Notes: generated by a model not told the origin, from the sequence alone. Positions 1 to 8,681 are shown, counted from the first letter of the stretch. The stretch: DNA of 41,663 nucleotides from an uncultured Alphaproteobacteria bacterium (GCA_937872985.1 CALMUW010000101.1:1-41663), one strand, 5' to 3'. Numbers and translations are program-made.

Positions 1-742
1 CCGCGGGCAGCCCCTCCTCCGCCCCTCCCGCTTGGCCCGCCTGCAGCGCCGCCAGCGCCACGAAGAAGCGCGCCTTGGGCAGTTTCGGATCGAGTTTCAG
101 GGCATCGGCAAAGGCCTGGGCGGCGTTGGCTGAAATCTGGCCGCCATTGTCCAGCGTCAGCGCCTCGCCCATGTCGGTCAGGTTGTCCGCCGTATTCTGG
201 CCAAGCTTGATGCGGTTGGCATAGGCGCGGGCGGCGTCGCCATAGCGCTCCATTTTGCTGTAGCCGGTGGAGAGAATCTCCCAGCCGGTCACGTCATCGG
301 GGGTTTCCTCCACCCGCTTTTCCACGCGCGCGATAAGGGCCGGGAAATCCTTGTTGGCCATGGCATTTTCCAGCCGGGCCTGCAACGGCACATCGGGTTC
401 CCGCGGCGCGCCATAGCGCAGGTAGAGCGGCACAGCCAGCAGTGGAATGGCCAGCGCCGTCAGCAATGCCACCCGCATGGGATTGTGCAGGGCCGCGCCC
501 TCGTCCCGGCGGCTTGCGGTCTCCAGCAGGCGGCGGGACACCTCGTTGCGCGCGGCCGCGGCCTCGGCGGGCGAAATCAGACCCTTCTCCTCGTCGCGCT
601 GCAACTCCTCGAGCTGGTCGCGGAACACGGCCCGGTCATAATCGGCGGCATGGGCGGCATTGGTGCGGGCGCGGCGCGCCGCCAGGCCAAGCGCGGCAAC
701 AACCGCCAAACTCATCAGGGCAAAGGTCAGGGAAAGCAGCAT
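1..742 (-). CDS. ccmI: Cytochrome c-type biogenesis protein CcmI (3' end beyond window)
   Basis: Partial gene read on the reverse strand from an ATG at 742 and still open at the left edge, about 247 codons visible. CcmI is an inner-membrane chaperone of cytochrome c maturation that presents apocytochrome c to the haem lyase machinery. The translation begins MLLSLTFALMSLAVVAALGL, a membrane segment. A charged cytoplasmic loop follows (RDQLEELQRDEEKGLIS at about 46-62), with the typical spacing of CcmI N-termini, then a second membrane segment near residues 92-110 (ALLTALAIPLLAVPLYL) and a periplasmic TPR-like region (GWEILSTGYSKMERYGDAARAY). This TM-loop-TM-TPR order is characteristic. It is divergent from the sarcosine oxidase operon. 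Other ccm genes, if linked, would lie to the left of the window. Family call fairly sure; full length unknown. Confidence 0.85.
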   Translation of the reverse strand, partial: MLLSLTFALMSLAVVAALGLAARRARTNAAHAADYDRAVFRDQLEELQRDEEKGLISPAEAAAARNEVSRRLLETASRRDEGAALHNPMRVALLTALAIPLLAVPLYLRYGAPREPDVPLQARLENAMANKDFPALIARVEKRVEETPDDVTGWEILSTGYSKMERYGDAARAYANRIKLGQNTADNLTDMGEALTLDNGGQISANAAQAFADALKLDPKLPKARFFVALAALQAGQAGGAEEGLPA

Positions 743-750
743 GGGACCAG

Positions 751-779
751 ATTATAGTTTTTCAATTGTGGCGAAGGGA
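751..779 (-). promoter_or_regulatory. Candidate promoter of ccmI with perfect -10, near-leaderless
   Basis: A perfect TATAAT lies at 756-751 on the reverse strand, only 8 bases before the ccmI ATG at 742, and no Shine-Dalgarno sequence is visible before that ATG. Transcription from it would start at or just before the start codon, giving a near-leaderless mRNA. The -35 region is weak: TCCCTT at the 17-bp spacing. This is inference from sequence only. Confidence 0.35.
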
Positions 780-906
780 AGTATCGTGTCGTAGCTCGCT
801 CCGTCGTCCGCCTTAGTGTCGCATGGGGACAGTGCGGCGTCGGAAAGCGATGGAGGCAGTCTAGCGCATTTGTTAGAACGTCCTCACCTTAAGGACTTGT
901 AATCTC

Positions 907-2160
907 ATGCAGCCCCGTTACTCGATCTTCTCCCTGGCGCGCAATGCCCTGAATTACCACAAGGATTGGGAACGCGCCTGGCGCTCGCCCAATCCCAAGG
1001 CCGACTATGACGTGATCATCATCGGCGCCGGCGGCCACGGGTTGGCCACGGCCTATTATCTCGCCAAGAATCACGGGCTCACGAATGTCGCGGTTCTGGA
1101 AAAGGGCTGGCTGGGCGGCGGCAACTCGGGCCGCAACACCACCATCATCCGCTCCAACTATCTGCAGGACCCCTCCATCGCCATCTACGAGCTGTCGCGC
1201 TCGCTCTACGAGAACCTGTCGCAGGACCTGAACTACAACATCATGTTCAGCCCGCGCGGCGTGCTCATGCTGTGCCAGACGGAACATGAGCACCGCGCCT
1301 TCAAGCGCACGGCCCATGCCAACAAGCTCGCCGGTCTCGACTGCCGCATGGTCTCGCCGCAGGAGGCCAAGGAAATCCTGCCGATCCTCAACATCGATCC
1401 CAATTGCCGCTACCCGGTGCTGGGGGCCTATTACCAGCCGCGCGGCGGCACGGGCCGGCACGATGCCGTGTGCTGGGCCTATGCGCGCGGGGCGGACAGC
1501 CGCGGGGTCGACATCATCCAGAACTGCGAGGTGACCGGCATCACCCGCGACGGCGACAAGGTCACCGGTGTTGAGACCACCCGTGGCGCCATCAAGGCCA
1601 GGAAGATCGCGGTGGTCACCGCCGGTCACGTCACCACCATCATGGACATGGCCGGGGTGCGCATGCCGATTGAAAGCCAGTGCCTGCAGGCGCTGGTGTC
1701 GGAACCCATCAAGCCGGTCATCGACTGCGTGGTCATGGCCAATACGGTGCACGGCTACATGAGCCAGTCGGACAAGGGCGACCTGGTGATCGGCGGCGGC
1801 ACCGACAGCTACAACAACTATTCGCAGCGCGGCTCCTTCCCGGCGCTGGAACATACCATCGCCGCACTAGTGGAGACCTTCCCCATCCTGTCGCGCCTGA
1901 AACTCATGCGCATGTGGGGCGGCATCGTGGACATGACGGGCGACCGGTCGCCGATCATTTCCAAGACCCCGGTGGACGGCCTCTATGTCAATTGCGGCTG
2001 GGGCACCGGCGGCTTCAAGTCCATCCCCGGTTCCGGCTGGGTCTTCGCCGACACCATTGCCAACGACCGGCCCCACCCCATTGCCGAAGCCTTCGGCCTC
2101 AACCGCTTCGCCGAGGGACGCTTCATCGATGAAAGCGTCGCGGCCGCCGTGGCCCATTGA
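907..2160 (+). CDS. soxB: Sarcosine oxidase beta subunit SoxB
   Basis: Catalytic subunit (417 aa) of heterotetrameric sarcosine oxidase, which oxidatively demethylates sarcosine to glycine, passing the one-carbon unit to tetrahydrofolate and electrons to oxygen. The N-terminal dinucleotide fold is clear at residues 34-51 (DYDVIIIGAGGHGLATAY), which binds FAD. The motif GTGRHDAVCW (residues 181-190) carries His185, matching the position of the histidine that covalently holds FMN in characterised beta subunits. The C-terminal FAD-binding part includes NCGWGTGGFKSIPGSG. Length is normal for the family. The ATG at 907 follows AAGGA at about 891-895. It is the first gene of soxBDAG, with 67 bp before soxD. 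The divergent MTHFR/GlxA pair downstream suggests induction by methylamine or betaine breakdown products. Confidence 0.95.
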   Translation: MQPRYSIFSLARNALNYHKDWERAWRSPNPKADYDVIIIGAGGHGLATAYYLAKNHGLTNVAVLEKGWLGGGNSGRNTTIIRSNYLQDPSIAIYELSRSLYENLSQDLNYNIMFSPRGVLMLCQTEHEHRAFKRTAHANKLAGLDCRMVSPQEAKEILPILNIDPNCRYPVLGAYYQPRGGTGRHDAVCWAYARGADSRGVDIIQNCEVTGITRDGDKVTGVETTRGAIKARKIAVVTAGHVTTIMDMAGVRMPIESQCLQALVSEPIKPVIDCVVMANTVHGYMSQSDKGDLVIGGGTDSYNNYSQRGSFPALEHTIAALVETFPILSRLKLMRMWGGIVDMTGDRSPIISKTPVDGLYVNCGWGTGGFKSIPGSGWVFADTIANDRPHPIAEAFGLNRFAEGRFIDESVAAAVAH

Positions 2161-2227
2161 TCATGTCGCGCGCCTCAACGGAGAACCGCTGCACACTTTT
2201 CCGGGCGCGCTTAGGGAGACTAGCACG

Positions 2228-2605
2228 ATGCTGACACTCACCTGCCCCGTCTGCGGCGCTGAAGGCGACGAGACCGATTTCCATGCCGGAGGCCAGGCCC
2301 ATATCCGCCGCCCCGCCACGCATGACCCGGAACACATCACCGACCAGCAGCAGGCCGATTATCTCTTCACCCGCATCAACCCCAAGGGCCTGCACTTCGA
2401 GCGCTGGCGCTGTGACCGCGGCTGCGGCAAGTGGTTCCATGCGGCGCGCGACACGGTGAGCCTGGAATTCAAGGCCTATTACGGCATCACCGAACTGCCG
2501 CCAGCGGAAATCATGGCGCAGGCCAAGGGCGCCTGGGCGGACTATTTCAAGGCACGCCAGAGGGCGGAAGCCAAGGCACCGGCCAAGGCGGGGGCAAAAT
2601 CATGA
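2228..2605 (+). CDS. soxD: Sarcosine oxidase delta subunit SoxD
   Basis: Small subunit (125 aa) of heterotetrameric sarcosine oxidase; in known structures it binds zinc and packs against the alpha and beta subunits. The N-terminus MLTLTCPVCGAEGDETDF has the zinc-type CPVCG pair (Cys6, Cys9). RWRCDRGCGKWFHAARD supplies further conserved Cys and His residues; the tail KARQRAEAKAPAKAGAKS is a variable charged extension. The reading frame is open further upstream, but the ATG at 2228 is preceded by GGGAG (about 2213-2217) and gives the normal N-terminus. Its stop overlaps the soxA start as ATGA, so translation is probably coupled. Confidence 0.95.
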   Translation: MLTLTCPVCGAEGDETDFHAGGQAHIRRPATHDPEHITDQQQADYLFTRINPKGLHFERWRCDRGCGKWFHAARDTVSLEFKAYYGITELPPAEIMAQAKGAWADYFKARQRAEAKAPAKAGAKS

Positions 2606-5600
2606 GCAAGCCAAAGCGCCTTTCCACCGGCGGCAGCCGCATCAACCGCACGGCCCGCCTTTCCTTCACCTTTGATGGCAAGGTCATGTCCGGTTACGCC
2701 GGCGACACGCTGGCCGCCGCCGTCATGGCCAATGGCCAGAAGCTCTTTGGCCGGTCCTACAAATATCACCGCCCGCGCGGCGTCATTGGCCTCGGCTCCG
2801 AGGAAATGAATGCGCTGGTTGGGGTCGGTGCGGGGGCGCGCCATGAACCGAACCAGCGCGCCACCCAGGTGGAGCTGTTCGAGGGGTTGGCCGCCGTGAG
2901 CCAGAACCGCTTCCCCTCGCTCACCTTCGACGTGGGGGCCATCAACAACACGCTGTCCAGGCTTTTCCCCGGCGGCTTCTACTACAAGACCTTCATGTGG
3001 CCGAAGGCCTTCTGGAAACACATCTACGAGCCGGTGATCCGCAAGGCGGCGGGGCTTGGTGTCGCGCCCGAGGGCCGCGATCCCGACTCCTACGAACAGA
3101 TCCATGTCCACGCCGATGTGGTGGTGGTGGGCGGCGGCATTGCCGGTCTGGCGGCGGCAGAAGCGGCGGCGGCGGCGGGTGCCAGGGTCATCATCGCCGA
3201 TGAAAATCCCGTCCTCGGCGGCATCGCCGATCTCGAGGACGGCACCATCGACGGCGCGCCCCAGGCCGACTGGGCCAAGGCCACGGCGCAGAAGCTCTAC
3301 GATGCTGAAAATGTCCATGTGCTGGCGCGCGCCACGGTCGTCGGCCATTGGCATCATAACTATGTGATGATCGCCGAGCGGGTGGGCGACCACGATCCGG
3401 CAATCCCGAAGTCGGGCGCGCCGCGCCACCGCCTGTGGAAGGCGCGCGCCAAACAGGTGATCCTGGCCACCGGGGCGCTGGAGCGGCCTATTGCCTTTGC
3501 CAACAACGACCGGCCCGGCATCATGCTGGCCACCGCCGTGCGCGCCATGGTGCAGCGTTATGCCGTGGCCCCGGGCGAGTCCGGCGTGGTCTTCACCAAC
3601 AACGACGATGCCTACCTCACGGCGCTGGCGCTGAAGGAAGCGGGCATTGCCGTGCAGGTGGTGGATTCGCGGTCCCGCGCCGATGGCCCCCTGCCGGAGA
3701 AGGCGCGCGCCGCGGGCATCGCCATTGCCACTGGCTCCGTCATTTCGGCGGTGAAGGGCAAGCTTGGCGTCGAGGGCGTCAGGATCGCGAGCTATCGCAA
3801 GGGCCAGGGCCGGGTCATTTCCGAGCGCAGCGCGGCGTGCGATTTCATCGCGGTGTCCGGCGGCTTCAATCCGGCGGCCCATCTCTGGTGCCACAACGGC
3901 GGCAAGCTCACCTTCGATGAGGCGCTGCAAAGCTATCGGCCCGGCACGCACCATGACGCCATCGCGGCGGTGGGTGCGGCCAATGGCACCATGGGGCTCG
4001 CCGCCATCATCAACGAAGCGCGCGCGGCAGGCGAGGCGGCGGCCAAGGCCGCCCTGCCCAAGGCCAAGGCGGCGAAACTCGCCAGGCTGAAGATCGAGGA
4101 AGCGGCGCGCCGGCCCATGGAGGCCCTGTGGTTTGCCCCGGCCAGCGGCAAATACAACGAAGGCAACAAGCACTTCGTCGATTTCCAGCATGACGTGACG
4201 GTGGCCGACCTCGAACTCGCCCAGCGCGAGGGCTACGAGTCCATCGAACACACCAAGCGCTACACCACCTTCGGCATGGCCACCGATCAGGGCAAGGTGG
4301 GCAATCTCAACGGCCTTGGCGCCATTGCCGAGGCCACGGGCAAGACCATTCCGGAAGTAGGCTTCACCACCTTCCGCCCGCCCTATACGCCCATGTCCTT
4401 CGGGGCCATCACCGGTTCGCTCACCAAAAAACTCTTCCTGCCGGTGCGGCAGACGCCGGTGTTCGACTGGCACCTGATGAAGGGCGCAGTGTTCGAGCCG
4501 GTGGGCCAGTGGCGCCGGCCCTATACCTACCCCAGGGACGGCGAGGACAAGCATGTCTCCATCGCGCGCGAGATTCTCAACGTGCGCAACAATGTCGGCG
4601 TGCTGGATGCCTCGACCCTCGGCAAGATCGAGGTGAAGGGGCCGGACGCGGGCGCGTTTCTGGACCGCATCTACACCAACATGATGTCCACGCTGAAGCC
4701 GGGGCGCTGCCGCTATGGCCTGACGCTCAACGAGTTGGGCTTCATCATGGATGACGGCGTGGTGGTGCGCTTCGACGATGAGCGCTTCCTGGTCCACACC
4801 ACCTCCGGCGGGGCCGACCGCATTGCCGCCTGGCTGGAAGAATGGCTGCAAACCGAATGGACCGACTATCGGGTATTCGTGACGCCGGTGACGGAACAAT
4901 GGGCGCAGTTCGCGGTGGCGGGGCCGAAGGCGCGCGATGTCATCGCCGCTCTGAAGCCCTCCTTCGATGTGTCGAACGAGGCCCTGCCCCACATGTCCTT
5001 CGTGGAGGGCACGCTGGGCGCGCTGCCGGTCCGGGTCTATCGCATCAGCTTCTCCGGCGAGTTGTCCTATGAAATCGCCACGCCCGCCAACCATGGCCGG
5101 GCGCTGTGGGACGCGCTGCTGGCCGCCGGTGCGCCGCATGGCATCCTGCCCTATGGCACCGAGGCGCTGCATGTGCTGCGCGCCGAAAAGGGCTATATCG
5201 TGGTGGGCGACGAAACCGACGGCACGACCACGCCGGAGGATGTGGGCCTCACCGGTCTCGTCTCCAAGAAGAAGGCCGACTTCATCGGCAAGCGCTCACT
5301 GGACCAGGCCCACCTGAAGGCGCCGAACCGCAAGCAACTGGTGGGTCTCTATACCGAGAACCCGGAGGACGTGCTGCCCGATGGGGCGCATGCGGTCGCC
5401 GCCGTGAAGGACAAGCCGCCCATGACCACCATCGGTCATGTCACCTCGTCCTATCTGTCGCCCACGCTGGGCCGTTCCATCGCCATGGCGCTCATCGAAA
5501 ATGGCCGGGCGCGCCTGGGCGAGATGCTGTCCTTCCCGCTTGACGGCAAGGTCATCCGCGCCAAGGTGGTGGACCCGGTTTTCTATGACAAGGAAGGAGC

Positions 5601-5616
5601 GCGTCTCAATGTCTGA
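2602..5616 (+). CDS. soxA: Sarcosine oxidase alpha subunit SoxA
   Basis: Large subunit (1004 aa) of sarcosine oxidase. Residues about 15-100 form the ferredoxin-like N-terminal domain typical of SoxA (DGKVMSGYAGDTLAAAVMANG and the conserved KYHRPRGVIGLGSEE). A Rossmann NAD-binding motif follows at 171-190 (ADVVVVGGGIAGLAAAEAAA). The C-terminal third, from about residue 610, is a GcvT/aminomethyltransferase-like folate-binding domain (GVLDASTLGKIEVKGPDA; FSGELSYEIATP; LRAEKGYIVVGDETDG), where methylene-THF is made. The frame is open upstream through soxD, but the ATG at 2602 overlaps the soxD stop by ATGA and gives the family N-terminus. It ends 8 bases inside soxG. Confidence 0.96.
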   Translation: MSKPKRLSTGGSRINRTARLSFTFDGKVMSGYAGDTLAAAVMANGQKLFGRSYKYHRPRGVIGLGSEEMNALVGVGAGARHEPNQRATQVELFEGLAAVSQNRFPSLTFDVGAINNTLSRLFPGGFYYKTFMWPKAFWKHIYEPVIRKAAGLGVAPEGRDPDSYEQIHVHADVVVVGGGIAGLAAAEAAAAAGARVIIADENPVLGGIADLEDGTIDGAPQADWAKATAQKLYDAENVHVLARATVVGHWHHNYVMIAERVGDHDPAIPKSGAPRHRLWKARAKQVILATGALERPIAFANNDRPGIMLATAVRAMVQRYAVAPGESGVVFTNNDDAYLTALALKEAGIAVQVVDSRSRADGPLPEKARAAGIAIATGSVISAVKGKLGVEGVRIASYRKGQGRVISERSAACDFIAVSGGFNPAAHLWCHNGGKLTFDEALQSYRPGTHHDAIAAVGAANGTMGLAAIINEARAAGEAAAKAALPKAKAAKLARLKIEEAARRPMEALWFAPASGKYNEGNKHFVDFQHDVTVADLELAQREGYESIEHTKRYTTFGMATDQGKVGNLNGLGAIAEATGKTIPEVGFTTFRPPYTPMSFGAITGSLTKKLFLPVRQTPVFDWHLMKGAVFEPVGQWRRPYTYPRDGEDKHVSIAREILNVRNNVGVLDASTLGKIEVKGPDAGAFLDRIYTNMMSTLKPGRCRYGLTLNELGFIMDDGVVVRFDDERFLVHTTSGGADRIAAWLEEWLQTEWTDYRVFVTPVTEQWAQFAVAGPKARDVIAALKPSFDVSNEALPHMSFVEGTLGALPVRVYRISFSGELSYEIATPANHGRALWDALLAAGAPHGILPYGTEALHVLRAEKGYIVVGDETDGTTTPEDVGLTGLVSKKKADFIGKRSLDQAHLKAPNRKQLVGLYTENPEDVLPDGAHAVAAVKDKPPMTTIGHVTSSYLSPTLGRSIAMALIENGRARLGEMLSFPLDGKVIRAKVVDPVFYDKEGARLNV

Positions 5617-6220
5617 CGTCCTCGCAAATCCGCATTTTGAAACGGCACTGGCCCGGCGCGCTGCGCCCACGGGGCTGTCCTTTGCCTTACGCGAGATGGC
5701 CGACCGCGGCATGATCGACCTGCGCGGCATGACCACCGACCGCAAGTTCATGGCGGCGGTGAAGTCGGTCCTGGGGGCCGACCTGCCGAAGGTGCCGCGC
5801 ACCTCGGTGGCCTGGGGCGATGTGAAAATGCTCTGGCTGTCGCCGGACCAGTGGCTCGTGCTGTGCCCGCGCGCCAAGGCACCGGCGCTCGCCGCCGACC
5901 TCGGCAAGGCGCTGAGTGGCATTCATTCGCAGGTCACCAATGTCTCCGACATGCGCACGGTGCTGCGGCTCGAAGGTGAAAACCTGAGGGTCACGCTGGC
6001 CAAGGGCACCTCCACCGATCTCATGGCGGCGGAGGTGAAGCCCGGCTTCGTCAAGCGGCTGAAGTTTGCCGAAGTCGGCGCGCTCCTCAACATCGTCGAG
6101 GACGAGATCTTCGAACTCTACGTCTTCCGCTCGCAGGCCGATTACGTCTGGGACTTCCTGCTGGCCACCGGCACCACCGCCTCGGCGCTGAAAGTCTTCG
6201 GCCCGCAGACACCCGGGTAA
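5609..6220 (+). CDS. soxG: Sarcosine oxidase gamma subunit SoxG
   Basis: Gamma subunit (203 aa), the last gene of the sox operon. The family resembles the GcvT C-terminal region and packs against the alpha subunit. Recognisable segments are LSPDQWLVLCP (about 76-86), a tryptophan-rich motif of the family, then VTNVSDMRTVLRLEG and a C-terminal IFELYVFRSQADYVWDFL. The ATG at 5609 lies inside the soxA coding end (8-bp overlap) and is preceded by AGGAAGGAG at 5591-5599, a strong ribosome site. A hairpin terminator follows 20 bp after the stop. Confidence 0.93.
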   Translation: MSDVLANPHFETALARRAAPTGLSFALREMADRGMIDLRGMTTDRKFMAAVKSVLGADLPKVPRTSVAWGDVKMLWLSPDQWLVLCPRAKAPALAADLGKALSGIHSQVTNVSDMRTVLRLEGENLRVTLAKGTSTDLMAAEVKPGFVKRLKFAEVGALLNIVEDEIFELYVFRSQADYVWDFLLATGTTASALKVFGPQTPG

Positions 6221-6239
6221 GGCGCATTCCAGACGCAAA

Positions 6240-6267
6240 AAAAGCCCCGGTTTCCCGGAGCTTTTTC
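6240..6267. terminator. Bidirectional intrinsic terminator between soxG and the MTHFR gene
   Basis: AAAAAGCCCCGG (6240-6251) pairs with CCGGAGCTTTTT (6256-6267) around a TTTC loop with one C-A mismatch. A-runs on the left and T-runs on the right provide a U-tract for either strand. It sits between the convergent ends of soxG and the methylenetetrahydrofolate reductase gene and can serve both. Confidence 0.85.
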
Positions 6268-6287
6268 ATTTCCATGACATGACGATC

Positions 6288-7169
6288 TTACGCCACCTTC
6301 GGCGCCATCCAGTCGAAGAGCTTGTCGAAACCGCCGAAGGGATAAAGGTGCGGCGCCGCGATGCCCAGTTCGGGCTTGGCCTGGTGCAGCACCGCCAGTT
6401 TCTCCACCAGATCATCGGGCGACGACACGGTCAGCAGCTTGGTGATGTTCAACGCCTGCTTCTTGATGAAGCGGGCGCTGTTGCCCACGCCGCACATGGC
6501 GGCATATTTCACCAGCGTCTTGATGGTGGCGGGGCCGGGAATGCCCGCCGCGATGGGCAGCGTGATGCCCTCCTTGCGCAGGCCCGAGGCCCAGGCCGCC
6601 AAGGGTGCCGCCTCAAACAGGAACTGCGTGGCAATGAAGCCATCGCGGCCCTTGGCCTTCAGCCAGGCCTGCTTCTCCCTCAGGGCCTTCAGCAACATGG
6701 CCTCGCCGTGAATCTTCTCGATGTCGGGATTGCCTTCGGGGTGTCCGGCAAGGCCGATGGTGGTGATGCCATGGCGCTCGAACACGCCGGTCGCCAGCAT
6801 CTGCATGGTGGAGTCAAAGTCGCCCATGGGCTGGGCGGCTCCGCCCCCCAGCGCCAGAACCGTTGACACCCCGCCCTCGCGGACGAAGGCCGCCACGCGA
6901 TCATCAAGGTCGGCGGCAGTGCGCACGAAGCGCGCCGGGATATGCGGCACGGGATCGAAGCCCGCCTGGCGCAGGGCCTTGGCCGCTGTCACCTGTCCCG
7001 CCACTTCCGAAGGGTCGATGAGGGCGATGAAGACGCGCGCGCCGGGCTTCAGGTTCTTCACCAGCAGCGGCAGCTTTTCCATCTGTTTCGGGGTGATTTC
7101 CATGGAGGCACGGGACAGGAAATCCGCCACCGGATTAGCGGGCGAGGGAGAAGGATGGGATGCGGTCAT
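6288..7169 (-). CDS. Methylenetetrahydrofolate reductase family protein
   Basis: Protein of 293 aa from the ATG at 7169. MTHFR-family enzymes reduce 5,10-methylene-THF to 5-methyl-THF, or act on related methyl-folates. Segments supporting the family are the early strand FLSRASMEITP, VPHIPARFVRTAADL (substrate barrel strand), STVLALGGGAAQPMGDF, GLAGHPEGNPDIE (flavin-site type strand) and the FIATQFLFEA motif, whose glutamine lies in the MTHFR substrate pocket. This gene was probably named from its neighbours' pathway in many genomes, and it is divergent from typical MetF. The ATG at 7169 has GGAG 8 bases upstream; a more upstream ATG at 7187 has no ribosome site. It converges on soxBDAG, whose product is methylene-THF, so the two probably act in sequence. 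Substrate not proven. Confidence 0.8.
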   Translation of the reverse strand: MTASHPSPSPANPVADFLSRASMEITPKQMEKLPLLVKNLKPGARVFIALIDPSEVAGQVTAAKALRQAGFDPVPHIPARFVRTAADLDDRVAAFVREGGVSTVLALGGGAAQPMGDFDSTMQMLATGVFERHGITTIGLAGHPEGNPDIEKIHGEAMLLKALREKQAWLKAKGRDGFIATQFLFEAAPLAAWASGLRKEGITLPIAAGIPGPATIKTLVKYAAMCGVGNSARFIKKQALNITKLLTVSSPDDLVEKLAVLHQAKPELGIAAPHLYPFGGFDKLFDWMAPKVA

Positions 7170-7234
7170 GCGCTGGGCTCCAGACATGGCGCAGCATTGC
7201 CGTGACGGCGCGGGATAATCGCACGGAATTGCGA

Positions 7235-7257
7235 CAGAACATGCCGCTTTCAGAACA
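7235..7257. promoter_or_regulatory. Direct repeat CAGAACA x2, candidate operator between MTHFR gene and glxA-type regulator
   Basis: CAGAACA occurs at 7235-7241 and again at 7251-7257, start-to-start 16 bp, in the 178-bp divergent intergenic region. AraC-family regulators commonly bind direct repeats spaced by one and a half to two helical turns, and the divergent regulator gene is of this family. Function is inferred. Confidence 0.35.
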
Positions 7258-7302
7258 AATCCTGCTAATCAGTCGTTTTTCAACCGAGCTTGACGCAAAC
7301 AG

Positions 7303-7320
7303 GCATTTATGTCCAAATGC
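7303..7320. promoter_or_regulatory. Inverted repeat GCATTT-N6-AAATGC upstream of the AraC regulator
   Basis: Perfect 6-bp arms at 7303-7308 and 7315-7320, 28 bp before the regulator's ATG and overlapping the likely leader region. It could be an autoregulatory operator. Nothing more is visible. Confidence 0.25.
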
Positions 7321-7347
7321 GGCACTTATCCGCCAAAGGAGACCGCC

Positions 7348-8331
7348 ATGTTCGGTGATCCGCCCAAACAGCTCCCCCAGGAAATCGCGCTGATTCTGGT
7401 GCCGGAATACACCATGATGCCAGTGACCTCGGCCATCGAACCCTTGCGGCTCGCCAACCGGGCGGCAGAAAAACAGCTTTACAAGTGGACGATGCATTCC
7501 GCCGACGGCCAGCCGGTGGCGGCCTCCAACGGCATTCTCACCATGGTGGATGGTGACCTCGAGTCGATCCCGCCGGAGGCCATGGTCATTGTCTGCGGCG
7601 GTCTCAACATCCAGCACCATTCCGACAAGCGGCTGCTGAACTGGCTGCGCAAGGCGGCGCGCAAGGGACTGGTCATCGGCGCGGTCTGCACCGGCGCACA
7701 CCTGCTGGCCGAGGCCGGGCTTCTGGCCAACCGGCGCTGCACCATCCATTGGGAAAACATGCCGGGCTTCACCGAGGCCTTCCCGGATCTCGACGCCACC
7801 GGCGGCTTGTTTGAGATCGACGAAGACCGCTTCACCAGTGCGGGCGGCACCACGGCGCTCGACATGATGCTCACCATGATCGCCGCCCAGCATGGCCAGG
7901 ACCTCGCCTCCAACGTGGCCGAGCAGGTGCTGCATTCACCCATCCGCCACCACAGCGAACACCAGCGCATGTCGCTGCCGGCGCGCATCGGCGCGCGCCA
8001 TCCCAAGCTCGTCACCATCATCGAGCGCATGGAAGAAAATCTCGAAGATCCGCTATCGCCGTCGCTGCTGGCGAAACAGGCGGGGCTTTCCACGCGCCAG
8101 TTGGAACGCCTGTTCCGGCGCTACCTCGACCGCAGCCCGAAGCGCTACTATCTCGAACTGCGCCTGAAGAAGGCGCGCTCGCTGCTGCTGCAAACCGACA
8201 TGTCGGTGATCAACGTGGCGCTCGCCTGCGGCTTCACCTCGCCGTCGCATTTCTCGAAATGCTACCGCGCCTTCTATGGCCGCACGCCCTATCGCGAGCG
8301 TGGTGTTCCGGCCTTGGAAAGTCATGGCTGA
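7348..8331 (+). CDS. GlxA family AraC-type transcriptional regulator (GbdR-like)
   Basis: Regulator of 327 aa with two parts. Residues about 10-190 form a DJ-1/PfpI (class I glutamine amidotransferase-like) sensor domain with Cys114 in GAVCTGAHLLAEAGLL. Residues about 225-327 form an AraC/XylS DNA-binding domain with two helix-turn-helix units (LAKQAGLSTRQLERLFRRYL; NVALACGFTSPSHFSKCYRA). GbdR of Pseudomonas, which activates glycine betaine, dimethylglycine and sarcosine catabolism, has this architecture. Position beside soxBDAG and the MTHFR gene makes a similar role likely. The ATG at 7348 has AAAGGAG 7 bases upstream; an ATG at 7309 in frame lacks one and falls in a candidate operator. Confidence 0.88.
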   Translation: MFGDPPKQLPQEIALILVPEYTMMPVTSAIEPLRLANRAAEKQLYKWTMHSADGQPVAASNGILTMVDGDLESIPPEAMVIVCGGLNIQHHSDKRLLNWLRKAARKGLVIGAVCTGAHLLAEAGLLANRRCTIHWENMPGFTEAFPDLDATGGLFEIDEDRFTSAGGTTALDMMLTMIAAQHGQDLASNVAEQVLHSPIRHHSEHQRMSLPARIGARHPKLVTIIERMEENLEDPLSPSLLAKQAGLSTRQLERLFRRYLDRSPKRYYLELRLKKARSLLLQTDMSVINVALACGFTSPSHFSKCYRAFYGRTPYRERGVPALESHG

Positions 8332-8681
8332 GGGTAAAATAAAGGGGAGCAAGCCTGATGGCTCGCTCCCCAGGCAAGTCATCCCGCGACCGGGGGCAGT
8401 AGACGGGAGTCTTACCTTTCCGTTTCATCTTCAGGTTGAACGATCTGGGAAAATACCCGCGCCGGCCCAGTTTCAACCCGCATTACCAGTGTCGCGGCGC
8501 CAGCTTTAGGCAAGCACTTTTAAAAAATCAACGAAAATTCTACAGCTATTTTGTTACGCCCGCGGTGTCCGTCGCGTCTTCCACTGAGTTAGCGATCAAA
8601 TGCAAATCTCTGGTTGCGTTCTGTCGTCCCACCCATGACCGGAAGGGATTACGCCTTGATGCCTTCAAAGCGCATTCCGCT
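8332..8681. other. Intergenic region with hairpin, no gene seen
   Basis: 350 bp between the AraC regulator and the end of the kinase gene. I see no convincing gene on either strand. The first 40 bp hold the hairpin listed separately; about 8511-8620 is AT-richer than the surroundings (TTTTAAAAAATCAACGAAAA) but without a good promoter match. The kinase operon runs leftwards into this region, so it may be the 3' untranslated part of that mRNA. Confidence 0.6.
8344..8371 (-). terminator. Hairpin terminator, better fit for leftward transcription
   Basis: GGGGAGC (8344-8350) pairs with GCTCCCC (8365-8371), and AGCC (8352-8355) with GGCT (8360-8363), around a TGAT loop with one mismatch. On the reverse strand it is followed by TTTATTTTA, a U-rich tail, so it fits termination of the leftward PepSY-regulator-kinase transcript. 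On the forward strand it lies 12 bp after the AraC gene but has no U-tract. Confidence 0.6.

Noticed and set aside
2542..5172. Long reverse-strand open frame (876 aa) opposite soxA
   Set aside because: It is antisense to a clear sarcosine oxidase alpha subunit. The sequence is His/Arg/Gly-rich shadow coding typical of high-GC DNA.
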